64,000 bases of DNA from Brienomyrus brachyistius. Its lineage: Eukaryota; Chordata; Actinopteri; Osteoglossiformes; Mormyridae. The first letter of the stretch is position 1. Each line of letters starts with the position of its first letter. A program made the position numbers and the translations under genes. Positions 1 to 39,000 of this stretch are shown here, piece by piece. The stretch is taken from positions 20,874,849-20,938,848 of the forward strand of contig NC_064551.1 of the NCBI RefSeq assembly GCF_023856365.1. Direction: 5' to 3'. The notes under the pieces were generated by a model, which saw only the letters and a program-made list of their open reading frames with translations, was not told the origin of the DNA and made no database searches.

Positions 1-1039
1 TTAACATTATTATAACAACAGGACAAACCAGTAAGCCCATGTCATGCGATGCCTGCATGTTCAGAGACTGCAGCAGTACTGCAACAACAATGGACTGATG
101 TGAAACAAAGCAATTTCAGCCTGCATAACATCTCCATGCTGTCTGTATACTTTGTCAATTATCTGTCTCATTCTTTCCATTACGGGAGACTTTAATGGCT
201 ATAATCCTCTATGGGGTAGCAAAAATTTCAATATAAAAGGCAGGTTGAAAAATTTTTTGAAAATCATAATTTGTTTGCTGAATAATTAATCTCATAATTT
301 TTTTTGTACCCAGGGCACAGAACAAATTCAGCAATTGATCTTGCTCTCTGTGAACCTCAGTTACTAGTCACCTTTCTTGGAAAGTGCGGGTAGCTCTTTG
401 TGTGATTGAACATTTCCCCGTAATCATAACGGATTATGACTGAGATGCTGAGAAACGGCACGCGGAGAGATGGCAACTTCCAAATGCCTTTGCCTTTGAA
501 ACGCTTTTCTATGAAGTTTTGTATAGAACAAGACATTGAAGATGCACTTATTCTAATTTAAACAATCAGTGTCCCTAAAACGTCAGTAAACTCAAAGGTA
601 TTTGTATCCCATACTGTAATGATGCCAAAACGCAATCCAGGCTCAGAAAGTATTTTCTTTAGACACCCAACAACTGAAAGCCTCACAAAGTAAAAAATAT
701 GTAAGGTACAAGCTCCTAGGATCATTATTGTAATCAAGAAGCAAAGCTAGAGACAATGTTTCTAAGTCAACCTGAAATACACCAGCATGAAAGGCTTGGA
801 ATCTGATTCGTAAGATGAACTGGAAGGAAACTGGATTTCAGATCCACCACATCAAACATCAGAACGCACTGCTTACAATGAAACAGGAAATGGCAGAGAA
901 GTTAGCAGAAACATTTGAAAAGAACTCCTCTTAAGAGAACTGCCTTCTAAAATTCTTGGCTTTTTGAGGTCGACAGGAAAATTTCTCCTCTTAATCCTAT
1001 AACTAGCCTTTTACCGTGGTCGAGATTTTTGAAGAAATC

Positions 1040-2130
1040 AAATATAGATGGGGGGAAAATCAATTATGTATCGCGATTCTTTTGTGTCGCGATTCATGTA
1101 TTGCCGCGCTAACTCCAAAATCTTGTTTTTTTTAATTATTTTTAATTTTTTTTATGTTTGTATTTGAGTTAGAGAAACATTGCAGTTCCTCTATAATCCT
1201 AGAGGTGAGACCCTATAAGCCAGTCCCACATTGACAGGTGGCATAAAATCCTGTGTAGTAGGAGATGTTTGTTTAGCAGTAACAGGAATGGCAGACGACA
1301 TGGCGGAGAGTCATGCTGCTACTTCAGTTTAAATCCAATGTATATGGGAACTTTGGCTTTCAAAATTTGAACAGTAAAGAGGAGTTGGACATGAGCCATG
1401 CTGTATGCAGAATTTGTCCTGCGAAATTGAAGTATTGTGGTAATATGAGGAACATATGGACACACATTGCTAGACATCATCCCGAGATAGACAAGGCAGT
1501 GGAGAAGCATGAAAGCTTGGTGTAGTAAATGCCACGAAAGTGGCAAATGTAGCTTTTTGTTAACTTCTGATTTTTAGTTATAATTCATACTGTTGTACTT
1601 GAAGTCGTTTTGCATTGTTTAAATGCTGCCTTTGGTTTTTTGAGGGGGAAAATAATTTGGAGAGTGCTACTTTTACTCATGTTCAATTCAGCTGTGCATA
1701 GACCTGTCACGATAACACAATTAATTGCCCCAAAAAGAGCCGCTTAGGAGCCGAAAGAACCAGCTCTTTTTGGTGAGCTGAGCCAAATGAACCGGTTTGC
1801 TAAGAAAAGACGATATTCCCATTTGGTAGAGAGAGACACGAGGAAAACAAAGAAGCATGCATATGGAAATTATCGCAGCCGGAAAAATTATCGACCTCAT
1901 TTTAATTATCGTGCAATTAATTGACTTATTGTTTATCGCGACAGGCCTAGCTGTGCACCTATTGAATAAAACTTTTTGAATAAAACTTTACAAGACAAAC
2001 ATCCAAGAATACAAGAATTGTAGTATCAAATCGGAATTTTCATAGAATCGCAACACATTTCGAATCGGCACTTTGGCACCATGATGATATTGTATCGCGA
2101 GGTTACTTTTGTTTCCCATCCTTAAAATGA
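1040..2130. mobile_element. hAT-like element with BED-finger fragment, inserted in the LINE
   Basis: It separates the LINE endonuclease and RT traces. Its ends carry related sequences (gatgggg.. near 1047 and ..cccatcc near 2125, plus atcgcgat motifs). It holds a short ORF (about 1391-1525) with a BED-type finger: VCRICPAKLKYCGN then WTHIARHHPE. No full transposase remains and no clear target duplication was seen. Confidence 0.5.
1699..1949. mobile_element. 251-bp hAT-type MITE with 8-bp target duplication
   Basis: Terminal inverted repeats TAGACCTGTCACGATAA (left) and TAGGCCTGTCGCGATAA (right, reverse complement). Flanked on both sides by GCTGTGCA (1691-1698 and 1950-1957). No coding capacity. 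Confidence 0.88.
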
Positions 2131-4588
2131 AATGATACTGCTGTTAGAGCAATATGAGGTAAATGCTCATCAGTCCTCCTTAAGTGCTTTAACTCTGGAT
2201 ATCAGAAAATATTCTACCTTCCAGGCAAGAAGTGGAAACTATGTCTGTGCCCAAGCCTGACAAACACCATGCTGACCCAAATAACTACTGCCTGATACAC
2301 GTGACTAGCTGCCGATGTAAAACCATGGAAAGGATGGTTAATGGTCGTCTTGTGTGGTACCTGGAGACTAACAATCATCTCGGCGACTTCTTGTATGGAT
2401 TAAGAGTATTTTTAGATTACTTCATCAGCTTGAAAACATATGTTCATGAAGGTTGTATCAGATAAGAACATGGCAGTGTCACGGTTTGATTTGGATAAAA
2501 TCTACAATACGACTTAAAAGTGTGACACAAAGACTTGGATCAGTTGAGTCTTAGGGGACGTTTGTCCATCTATTTCAGATCTTACCAAACAGGTTTGCAT
2601 ACACACAAACAAACAGCATCTCGGGGAACTATTTAATCTATTACTCTTTTTACAGTGGTGTGCCATATGATGTCGTTTTGGTCAGCAACGGGCCACATAT
2701 ATGACGGTGGTTCCATAAGATGACAGTGTAATGGACCTGAAGAATGACTCTTGCCTAGTAATGTAACGTTGTAGTGCAGTGCATTACTCATCTTTGTGGT
2801 GATGCTGAATGAACCTATTCTGCTGCCAGTCAAACAAGATTACAGTGCATACAGTTATGTACAGTACATAATACTTCATAATGAACGACTATTACCGGTT
2901 TATCTATTTGCTAATTTTTTCTCATTATTTTAAAGTGTACTCTATTAAAAGGGATACTGTAGCATAGGTGTGCAGTAAGCTATTCGATCTAGTTTTGCAC
3001 AAGTATACACCATGATGTCCACACAATGACAAAATAAACTAACAATGAATTTCTTAGAACGTATCCCTGTTAAGCGACGCATGACTGTAATATAAAAGTT
3101 AAGCCTAGAGAATGTGATTTGGATAGATTTCGCGTGTGCTACAAAGGCAAGAATATGAACACAGTCGAACGAAAACTGTATTTAATAATAAACAGAACCC
3201 ATAGTATTAAACAGTATTAAATTGGTTTTGATTTTTCCTATGAAAATCGCTATGAAAATCATCTGTATGCTTTTCTACCTGTTATGATCTTTTCAAAAAG
3301 ACCCCAGACTTATTTTTGGATATAAATTTCCTGAAAGAAACGCAGAGTTCCTTTTTTTGATGGTTGATCAGGGATTACATTAGGGGTCTTTTATAGTAGT
3401 GTCTTTTATCCCACATAAGAAGAATTTGAAGGTGCCAGAATGTTTTAAAGAGCCGTGGCAAAAAACAAAACTGGGTGCAGTAAGGTTTACTCTTATACAG
3501 TGCACTGGTACTCAAAATTGGATTATGGGAGTATTATTTATGGCTCTGCTAGACAATCTTGTGAAAACGTCACTGGATAGTGTTCATAATGGTTGCATGC
3601 ATCTTGTTTTGGGGGCTTTAGGTTATATGTGAAAGCCTGCAAGTGCTCACTTAAGAACAGAAGCCAGGAACTAGGTCTGCAACATACAGCTAAGCTATGG
3701 ACCATGAGATGCAATCTGGCCAACTTGGCAATTTTCCTCCCTAAATATTCTAATTTATACGAATCCAAGCCTAAGATCATTCATCCTTTGGGACTAAAGA
3801 TCAAAGCTCATTTAAAAAAACCTAAATATCGACCTGAGCATCCTGCACCAGACTCGCATCTGTAGCATACCTCCCGGGGACCTAGACACATAACATCATC
3901 CTGAACCAAAGAACGAATTTTAACGTCTAATTTTTGCTGGGACCCAGGTCGTCATGATTTGCCTGGTAATGAACAAGCAGACGTGACCCGCTATTCAGAC
4001 ACCTCAAACCTTTTCTGAATGGGTATGTAATAAAAATAAGGCAAGGATTAAGGGGACTATTGCATAAATAACAAACTGTGTGAAATTGCTCCATTTTTAA
4101 TAACGGGGGTAACAGTCCATTTTAAAAACCATTTGGACCACGTTGCCTATACAAGGTGTCATACTGGGCTGACCCACTTGTTTTTTTTACTTTACCTACA
4201 TGTCCTGTAAGTAAAACTCCTTTATGTTAAGCTTTTTTTATTATTTTGCCCTCCTTTTTGCCATAGCGTATTTAATAAAAACCTTTTAAGTCAGTAAAAT
4301 GGTAAAGTTGATATAATTCAATATTTTTTTTTAATCGAAAGCTGATTTTAAGCATCTTATTTAGATTGCTTTAATTTTTATAACATTTTGTATTTATGAA
4401 GTTGGTATGTTCAGTCTGTTCTACTGTCCATATAGAATGAAATTGAAACATTGGCTTATATAGTGTTTGGGGTTTCACGCCTATATATGCACAGCCTGGG
4501 GGCCAATCTTCACTAATTCTACATTCCATCAGAGCAGAGTGCGAAGGTGGAATTAGCAGAGCAGTGGCACAGCTGTACATGAAGTATT

Positions 4589-4947
4589 CCATCCATCCAT
4601 CCATTTTCCAAACCGCTTATCCTATTGGGTCGCGGGGGGTCCGGAGCCTATCCCGGAATCAATGGGCACGAGGCAGGGAACAACCCAGGATGGGGGGCCA
4701 GCCCATCGCAGGGCACACTCACACACCATTCACTCACACAGGCACACCTATGGGCAATTTAGCAACTTCAATTAGCCTCAGCATGTTTTTGGACTGTGGG
4801 GGGAAACCGGAGTACCCGGAGGAAACCCCACGACGACACGGGGAGAACATGCAAACTCCGCACACATGTGACCCAGGCGGAGACTCGAACCCGGGTCCCA
4901 GAGGTGTGAGGCGACAGTGCTAACCACTGCACCACCATGCCGCCCCC
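4589..4947 (+). mobile_element. short fish interspersed repeat (CCATCCATCC...CGGGTCGCGG type) with 13-bp target duplication
   Basis: Begins with a CCAT repeat and runs through the familiar fish repeat (tcgcggggggtccggagcc; gggagaacatgcaaactc). The target duplication TACATGAAGTATT is at 4576-4588 and 4948-4960, so it moved by target-primed insertion into Tc1-like element A. It may be a SINE or the 3' part of an RTE-type LINE. No ORF of its own. Confidence 0.8.
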
Positions 4948-5611
4948 TACATGAAGTATTGTGATCTAAAAAACATCATGTGTGATCTAACAGTTCAAAA
5001 GAGGACAATAGCTGGTCTGTGTCTCGCTGGCACATTTATGACCAGGAGAGCAAGTCTTTGTGGTGTATCGAGAGCCTCGGTATCCCAGGTGATCTTGGCC
5101 TACCACCATAAAGGACAGACCACATCCAACAGGAGTTAACTGCGGATGCAAAAGGAATTTGTCTGAAAGGGATGTCTGGGTATTAACCTGGGTTGTATCA
5201 AAACACGTAAAACCACAACTGCCCAACTCGCTGCAGAATTAAATGTGCACGTCGACCCTCCTGTTTGTACCAGAACTGTTCGTCTGGAGCTCCACAGTGT
5301 CTGTATTCATGGTTGGGCTGGTATAGCCAAACCTTTGGTTGCCTGTGCCAATCCCAAACATCAGTTTCAGTGATGCCAACAGCACAGATCTTGGGCTTTG
5401 GAGCACATGTTGTTCTCCAAGTCCACCATCACTGTCTGTCTCACATCCGGGGGAGTTATGGTATGAAGAAGCCCCAAATAAGCTTACCCCCCTGGCTGTT
5501 GTGCACCTGGAATGCAGCAAGGGGTGCATCACTGATGGCTTGGGCTGGTATGTCATGGAATTTTTCTAGAACGACTACTTGTTCTGTATGGACTGCATAG
5601 TCACAAGATCT

Positions 5612-5886
5612 GAATATTATTGAACCACTTTTGGGTGTTTTGGAGGAGTGAGTCAGGAAACGTTTTCCTCCGCCAGCATCACTTGGTGTCTCTTCTGAAA
5701 GAAGAGAGACTGAAAATGATGATGCACTGGTGCACACACCAAGACTGGTGACAGAGTGGTTTGATGAACATGAAAGTGCAGTTGAACGTCTCCCATGACC
5801 TGCACAGTCACCAGATCTGAGTATTACTGAGCCACTTAAGGGTGTTTTGAAGGAGTGAGTCAGGAAACGTTTTCCTCCAGCAGCAT
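5612..5886 (+). repeat. internal duplication in Tc1-like element A
   Basis: The block 'gtgttttg(g/a)aggagtgagtcagg..gttttcctcc' occurs at about 5612-5680 and again at about 5819-5886, each preceded by similar 'agatctgaatattattgaacc' type sequence. Confidence 0.7.
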
Positions 5887-7312
5887 CGCGTAGTGACCTG
5901 GCCACTGTTCTGCAAGGGGAACGGATCAAAATGTGTATCTGTCATTCCCAAGACAAATTGATGGTGTATTGGCCACAAAAGGAGGCTCTACACCATACAA
6001 ATTACTGTGGTCTAAAACCAGGTATTCCTGTTTCATTGTCCAACCCCTTTAAATGTGTGTGGAGACTTGCCTCAAAAGGGCTCCCTTCAGCCAGCTGACC
6101 GAAGTTGGCAACTCTGCAGACTTTTTATATGCTAAAAATATCGCATTTGTCACGTGATAAACAGCACACTGTCCATAGATAGGTCTACTATCCTCGCAGA
6201 TATACTGTGTGCAGCATGGCTGATGAGGAAGAATTTCCAGGAAAGGTGTGTGTGATTTGTGTGGAAATGGTTTGTATTTGGAAATCCAGCGTGAATCGAT
6301 CTACTGTAATTTGCAAACTTTGTAAAGATACTGTTGGTACAATAGGTCGCAAGATAGCCAGACATAGGGCGCTGATGTCTCAGGTGGTTAAGATGATTGG
6401 CTATGTGCAGCGTCTCCCGCCCGTTCTGAAGTAACCAGACAAAAGCAAACATGTTTTACTGATGCAAAAATTCAAAGTTTTTCATATATTATTTATTTTA
6501 TTTATTCATTGTTTGATTGTTGTAAACTGAGATCAGAAGCGTGCAGGTAACTAAAGTGATAAATGTCCATTGTACAAGAAACGTGGAATTTTAATAGTGT
6601 GTAAAAACGCTACAGGTTTATTTTTATAATGCTACAAGCAGTGTTTCTTGTAAGGATAGACTTGCTGGTGGTTGTTAAATAGTTAATTAGCATTGTTATG
6701 ACCATTCCAAAATTTATTCATATTGTGTATTGTGATTATGACCAGAAATGTTATGAGGCAAGTCAGGTTCCATCCACTGTTGTCCCTCATCCTGTACTTT
6801 CCCTCCCCCCACTAATTTCACACAATAGGTGAGCTTACACATTAATGGGAAACACATCTGTTGTGTGGAGATTCATTGCAGTCTGAGATGAAAACATTAA
6901 ATTAAGTGTGTAAGACATGAACGAAAAGTGTCCCGTGGAAGAACTACCCCAGAAACATTTGGAACGACCAATTTAGTTCTACATTTGTGGAGCCATTTTT
7001 TTTTTGCAAAAAGTTATTTAAAATATTTCGCTTTCAGAAAGCTTACTTCTTTAAAGTGCATAAAATATTTAGTTTGCTAATTATTTTAGATTAAGAGAAT
7101 CAGATTTGGCCTGCATTGATATCTGGAGGTTTGATTTGAAAAAATCAGCCAAGGAAAATGCAGTCCATTGATCCCTGGTATCTTGATGATTATGTATTTT
7201 TGCACAGGGGAGTCTTCAGTGAAATGAGTGTCTTGCTTTTTGGCCTTCAATTAATATCAAAAAATGAAGCAAATTTTGAGGCTTTCTCACATACCATGGG
7301 CTTCATAATATA

Positions 7313-8479
7313 CACTGAACAAAAATATAAACGCAACACTTTTGTTTTTGCTCCCATTTTTCATGAGATAGACTTAAAGATCTACAATTCATTCCAGATA
7401 CACAATATTACCATTTCTCTCAAACATTTCTCACAAATCAGTCTAAATGTGTGATAGTGAGCACTTCTGCTTTGCTGAGATAATCCATCCCACCTCACAG
7501 GTGTGCCACATCAAGATGCTGATCTGACATCATGGGTAGTGCACAGGTGTACCTTATACTGCCCACAATAAAAGGCCACCCTGGAATGTGCAGTTTTGTC
7601 TCACAGCAAAATGCCACAGATGCCACAAGCATTGAGGGAGCGTGCAATTGGCATGCTGACAGCAGGAATGTCAACCAGATCTGTTGCTCGTGCATTGAAT
7701 GTTCATTTCTCAACCATAAGCCGTCTCCAAAGGCGTTTCAGAGAATATGGCAGTACATCCAACCGGCCTCACAACCGCAGACCACGTGTAACCACACCAG
7801 CCCAGGACCTCCACATCCAGCAGGTTCACCTCCAAGATCGTCTGAGACCAGCCACTCAGACAGATAATGCACGGCCCCATGTTGCAAGGATCTGTACACA
7901 GTTCTTGGAAGCTGAAAATGTCCCAGTTCTTGCATGGCCAGCATACTCACCGGACATGTCACCCGTTGAGCATGTTTGGGATGTGCTTGACCGGCGTATA
8001 CGACAGCGTGTACCAGTTCCCACTAATATCCAACAACTTCGCACAGCCATTGAAGAGGAGTGGACCAACATTCCACAGGCCACAATTGACAATCTGATAA
8101 ACTCTATGCGAAGAAGATGTGTTGCATTGCATGAGGCAAATGGTGGTCACACCAGATACTGACCGGTTCTGAGTCCCCAGACCCCCAATAAAGCAAAAAA
8201 CTGCACATTCCAGGGTGGCCTTTTATTGTGGGCAGTATAAGGTACACCTGTGCACTACCCATGATGTCAGATCAGCATCTTGATGTGGCACACCTGTGAG
8301 GTGGGATGGATTATCTCAGCAAAGCAGAAGTGCTCACTATCACACATTTAGACTGATTTGTGAGAAATGTTTGAGAGAAATGGTAATATTGTGTATCTGG
8401 AATGAATTGTAGGTCTTTAAGTCCATCTCATGAAAAATGGGAGCAGAAACAAGAGTGTTGCGTTTATATTTTTGTTCAG
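7313..8479 (+). mobile_element. Tc1/mariner element with ~285-bp inverted terminal repeats, internally deleted
   Basis: Ends are CACTGAACAAAAATATAAAC (left) and its inverse TTTATATTTTTGTTCAG (right), with TA on each side (7311-7312; 8480-8481). Inverted arms 7313 to about 7600 and about 8195 to 8479 match over nearly their whole length. The transposase ORF inside is deleted (next entry). Confidence 0.88.
7611..8162 (+). pseudogene. Tc1-like transposase, deleted middle
   Basis: 184 residues instead of about 340. The N-terminal helix-turn-helix (ALRERAIGMLTAGMSTRSVA) and the C-terminal catalytic part (DNARPHVA; AYSPDMSPVEHVWDVLDRRI) are present. The intervening region, which would hold the first catalytic Asp, is missing, so LRPATQT joins DNARPHVA directly. 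Not expected to be active. Confidence 0.85.
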
Positions 8480-8775
8480 TATATTTACATGCACAATCCT
8501 GCTTTTGCCCTCCTGTGTGAGCTGCTCAGTAATCTTCACAAAATATACTTTCATAGCATGATTACTGAACACCGACTGGTGTTTAAGTGTGAAGAAAAGA
8601 ACTCAGCATCTGTGTAGAAGCTGGTAGTTAGAAAGCTTCTTCAAAAGCCTGTTAGCTTTTCATTTCAGTCGAATGCTGTGATGGAGGAATGTGATCTTCA
8701 GTGTTGAAAAGATAATTTATATGTACTTACTCCTCGTTTTACGATGGTTCGTTAATGATATTTCGCCTCTACAAT

Positions 8776-9062
8776 GGTACGATAGTGGAGAAGATGGTGG
8801 CGCAGGAGGTAGAGCTATCGTTCGGCAACCGGAGGGTTGCAGGTTCGAGCCCTGGGTCCTCCTGACCCCATGAAAGCGTGCTTGAGCAAGACACTGAACC
8901 CCAAATTGCTCCCGGTGAGCAGGTTGGCACCTTGCATGGCAGCCTCCGCCACCGGTGTATGAATGTGTGTATGAATGGGTGAATGTGAGGCATGAAATGT
9001 AAAGCGCGTTGAGTACTCGTAGGAGTAGAAAAGCGCTATATAAATGCAGTCCATTTACATTC
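8776..9062 (+). mobile_element. tRNA-derived SINE
   Basis: Pol III box-B-like GGTTCGAGCC at about 8842. The 3' part is a widespread fish tail (aaagcgctatataaatgcag then tccatttacatt). Confidence 0.8.
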
Positions 9063-9500
9063 AATAGTCAACTTTAAATATCTATTTGCTCCTGGGGTAA
9101 TGATATGCCGTACAATACTTCCTACTTATTCCAGGTGATGGCAGCAGCGATCACGAAAGTAAACAATTCATACAAAGTTTAACATCTTATCGTAAGGTTT
9201 TTTTTTTTTTTTTTTTTTTTTTTCTTCTTATTTATAACCAAATTAGCTTGAGAAGTAAATGAAAGAACACAATTACTGGTAGTTGGTTAGTTGCTGTAAT
9301 TATTCATTTACTTATTCCATGACGGTAGTTATTTACTAATTTGTCACATATTCCGCTTACGATATTTTCCACTTACAGTGGGTTCATTGGAATGATACCA
9401 GAATCCCTTTTGTAGGAGTATTACCACTTTAATATGTGATGCATGCTTAATGACCATGGCTGTGTCTCTGTCCCCCCCCCCCCCCCCATCCCTGGCTTGA

Positions 9501-35904
<26,404 letters not shown>

Positions 35905-35929
<25 letters not shown>

Positions 35930-36032
35930 GAAGGGGATGTAACTGATGGACAAGGCAGAGCCCAACCTGATTGGTTGGTGAGAGGACATAACAGACGGAG
36001 GAGTCCAGGTCGAACTTGATTGGCTGGATGAC
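35905..36032 (+). repeat. three tandem copies (~50 bp) of the phip stop-codon region
   Basis: The block reading AACCTGATTGGCTGG with following TGA at 35912-35929 recurs at about 35964 and, more diverged, at about 36013 (AACTTGATTGGCTGG). Spacing is about 52 and 49 bp. Copies two and three are in the 3' UTR. Confidence 0.8.
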
Positions 36033-39000
36033 TTTCTCCGTGATGTCCTGGCAAGAGCCCCCAATCCCACCCCACCCCCCACCCCGGACAATGCGAAACT
36101 TGCTGCTAAATGCTGTGCATCCAGTGCTGAACCGGCGCATGGGACCAAAACCAGGGCCCTTAGACGGCCACACTTTGATAATGTGTCTCCCTCACTCACG
36201 CTCACTATTACACATGCTACAGTTTTAGCCTTCACACGCAATAGCCACAATACAAGGTCTGATGGAAATTTCAGACGCTCCTCTTGAGCGAGATTCTGAT
36301 TTTGACCGACATCAGTCCCATGTCATCAGTTGTGCGGCATGAGGATTAGCTGTCGGCCAGCAGGGGACTACACGTCACTAACAGTGGGCAGGAATGGCTT
36401 GGCCCGTGCATGCCCATTCAGTGTGGTTGCAGAGATCTGAAGGGGAGCTGCTGTTTCACTTTATCCAGCCTGTGAAATGGCTTTACTAAAGGTCTGGGAT
36501 TTCTCAAACAGAATTCTCTTTTTTTTTTTTTTTTTTGTCTCTATAGCTCAGACTGACTTGAAAATGTTGCTCTGTGCTCATCAGCCTTTTATAATCGTGT
36601 TTTTGTACGGTTTCTACTTGCGCATCATACCTTCTCGTGTTTCCGTGATTTCAGTCGGAGCGTGCCAGGCGAGGCCGCATAGGGTGAAGGGAGATTGAAG
36701 CCCCCCCCCCCCACCGGTCTAGGTCCACCCCCATTCTGTGATTGTTCCACTGTAACAGCCCTGTTAAAAGCAGTGCCATATCTCTTGTCAAACTTAACTA
36801 TTTATCCTGTATCTTGCTGCTCCGGGGGTTGGAAATTGCCGGAACATTGACAGTTATTTTTGATTTTGGTTATTTTTCTTTACATATATATATACATACA
36901 CACACACACCCCAGCGAATCAGAGGTAGATATGATAACTCCATCCCAGTTGTGATCTCACTATTTATTTATTTATTTTCATCCAAAGCGACCTGGCATTC
37001 TCCTCTGGCCATTTCATACAGCTGTATACTTCACCTTGTTTTGAAGTATACGTTTCAGGCCCTTCCAGGGACTAGAACTCACAGACTTCTGGTTTCTTGA
37101 ATCCTTATCCACCATCCCACCTGCAGCTTGGCCATATGGAGTAAAAAAATGTACAGTGACCTCGTACAATACATTTAGAACTTAAAACAACAAAAAAAAA
37201 TCATAACAGCATGGCTAGTTTTAGGGAATTGTCTTTTACATTTGTTTTCAATTTAGTTTTTTTTTTCATTATATAACACACTTCAGTCCTGAATATTAAG
37301 AGTAAATACAGACTTTACATTTAGCAATAAATTGTGCCTTTATATGGTTTAACATGAATCATTCAATCTTAAACGCATTTTTATTTAAACCATTTTACTG
37401 GCAGGCTGCTATAGTATAGCTGAGATTTTCCGAGGACCACGTCTTTAGATTTTGCCTCCCCGTCTGCGGCAGCTGGCAGTTTCGGGTGACCAAGCGGACG
37501 CAGTTTGTGCGGAGATCTGCCTCTCGGTTACTGCAGGCCTCTCGGTCAGATCTTCCGACGGGACGTTTGGTTCATTAGCTTTTCGTACTGAAGGAATTGG
37601 CGTAAATCTGGTACAGAGAAAATAAGTATCACGTGTTGCTGGTTTGTTCGAGCGTTTAGTCACCAGACGTCTTTTAATATCTAGTAAAATGTTGAGCATG
37701 CAGCGAATCTGAAAACGCACATTGCGGATCCAGCCGTGCAGTTCGAGAGAAGCGAACTGATTCGGATATCCCACCGAGGACGGAGCTCTATAGATGCATT
37801 TTCCCAAAGAAAGTTTTTCTTTTCTTTGTAAATGATATGTGAATGAGGAAATCAGTGGTGGTACTCCCGAACGGAATGTCAGCGGTTTGGAGAGACGAGT
37901 TTCAATTTTATCACGTAGGCTAATTAAAACACTGTTTTAACTGTTGTTTGGCTGCTGAATTTAATATTAACATAGGCCACTATTCACCCATGCACAGTTT
38001 TACAGAGAGCATTACCTTGGGTAGAAGGATGAAAGGAAAATACGGAATAAGTTGGGTGAGACATCCCGGTATCCCGCAGCTTCTCCCGATTGGTATCGGG
38101 ATAATGCAGTTTGGTTTTGCAGCATTTTGGTACGTTAAAGAAGTACAACTCGTATAGGACGGTGGTCCCTCGACCTCGGCTAGTGGTGAAGCCGTACGTG
38201 ATGGGTACACGAAGCCGAAATTATGCGGATGCGACAGGTTTTACGGCGTCGGCTTGGGGGGAGCGGTGGTCCCTGCTACACGGCAGCCGAGGCGGCGATG
38301 TCGTGCTGGTCACGATGGACGGCCGGCGTAATTGAAATGGCATCATCATAATGGCACTAGGGCTGCCCCGCTCCCGGAGTTTTTGTCATACGGGGACCTT
38401 CGTGCCCGCAGAAATTCGGCTTATGCTCATTGTCTGCTGGGACTGAATGGGGGAATCTCAAGGCATTTTCTCACTCTGTTAAAAATGCTGATTCCTTTGT
38501 CCTTGACGAATTTAAATTCATATCAGGAAACGCAAGTCCAGGGAATTTCCATTGTAGTGCGCCCACGGCTTGAACTAATTTTCTAGCGTGATTTTTCTCA
38601 TTTCTCATTTCTGTCGAATGGATCTAGGTATTAAGGAACGTAGTGATAAAACAAAACGTAATAAACAGTCGGTGTGGTACAGGGTGTCTTTAAACAAGAA
38701 AGTGAAATTAAGAAGGAACATCTCCAAGCTGGTGGCTAAGGAAATATCAACCAAGGTGCCTGTTGGTGGTGGGGCTGAACACGGATCTTATGAGACACTA
38801 GACATGTTCCATTGTCATCCCATTTCTCAGCCGTTTAACCTTCGGTTTTATGTAAGTTTGGGAGTATGACACATTTGCCAAAGACTGACATGGACCTGAA
38901 GTGTTTGTGTGCCGGAGGAGAGCCGAGGTGGTGTGGACCCATTTCCCGGTGTTGGTATGTTGTAGTGTGGGCCCAACCAGAATGACTGAAAAGGTTGGCT

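Larger units (their letters stand above)
170..4240 (+). mobile_element. degenerate I/Jockey-group LINE (EN, RT, RNase H remnants), interrupted by a hAT element
   Basis: Broken coding traces run in order: endonuclease (GDFNGYNPLWGS at about 186-228), reverse transcriptase (PKPDKHHADPNNYCLIHVTS and CKTMERMVNGRLVWYLETNN at about 2250-2380), the region after RT (SFIPHKKNLK at 3400; YSNLYESKPKIIHPLGLKIK at 3750), and an RNase H-like LPGNEQAD at about 3958. Many frameshifts and stops, so it is an old dead copy. The edges are approximate. Confidence 0.7.
4420..6051 (+). mobile_element. decayed Tc1-like transposon A, interrupted by a repeat insertion
   Basis: It is homologous to the element at 43811-44740. 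The right end carries the shared terminal GTTTCATTGTCCAAC. Transposase traces such as LAGTFMTRRASLCGVSRASV (helix-turn-helix) lie near 5020-5090; the rest is frameshifted. The left edge is approximate. Confidence 0.68.

Noticed and set aside
6207..6434. Possible BED-finger protein (VICKLCKDTVGT...IARHRA)
   Set aside because: Weak resemblance only, without the full Cys/His spacing. Probably a hAT remnant, but the ends could not be defined.
8838..8855. tRNA gene (GGTTCGAGCC box)
   Set aside because: It is the head of a SINE; the cloverleaf is not intact and the fish SINE tail follows. The same applies to the boxes near 13209, 18890 and 29339.
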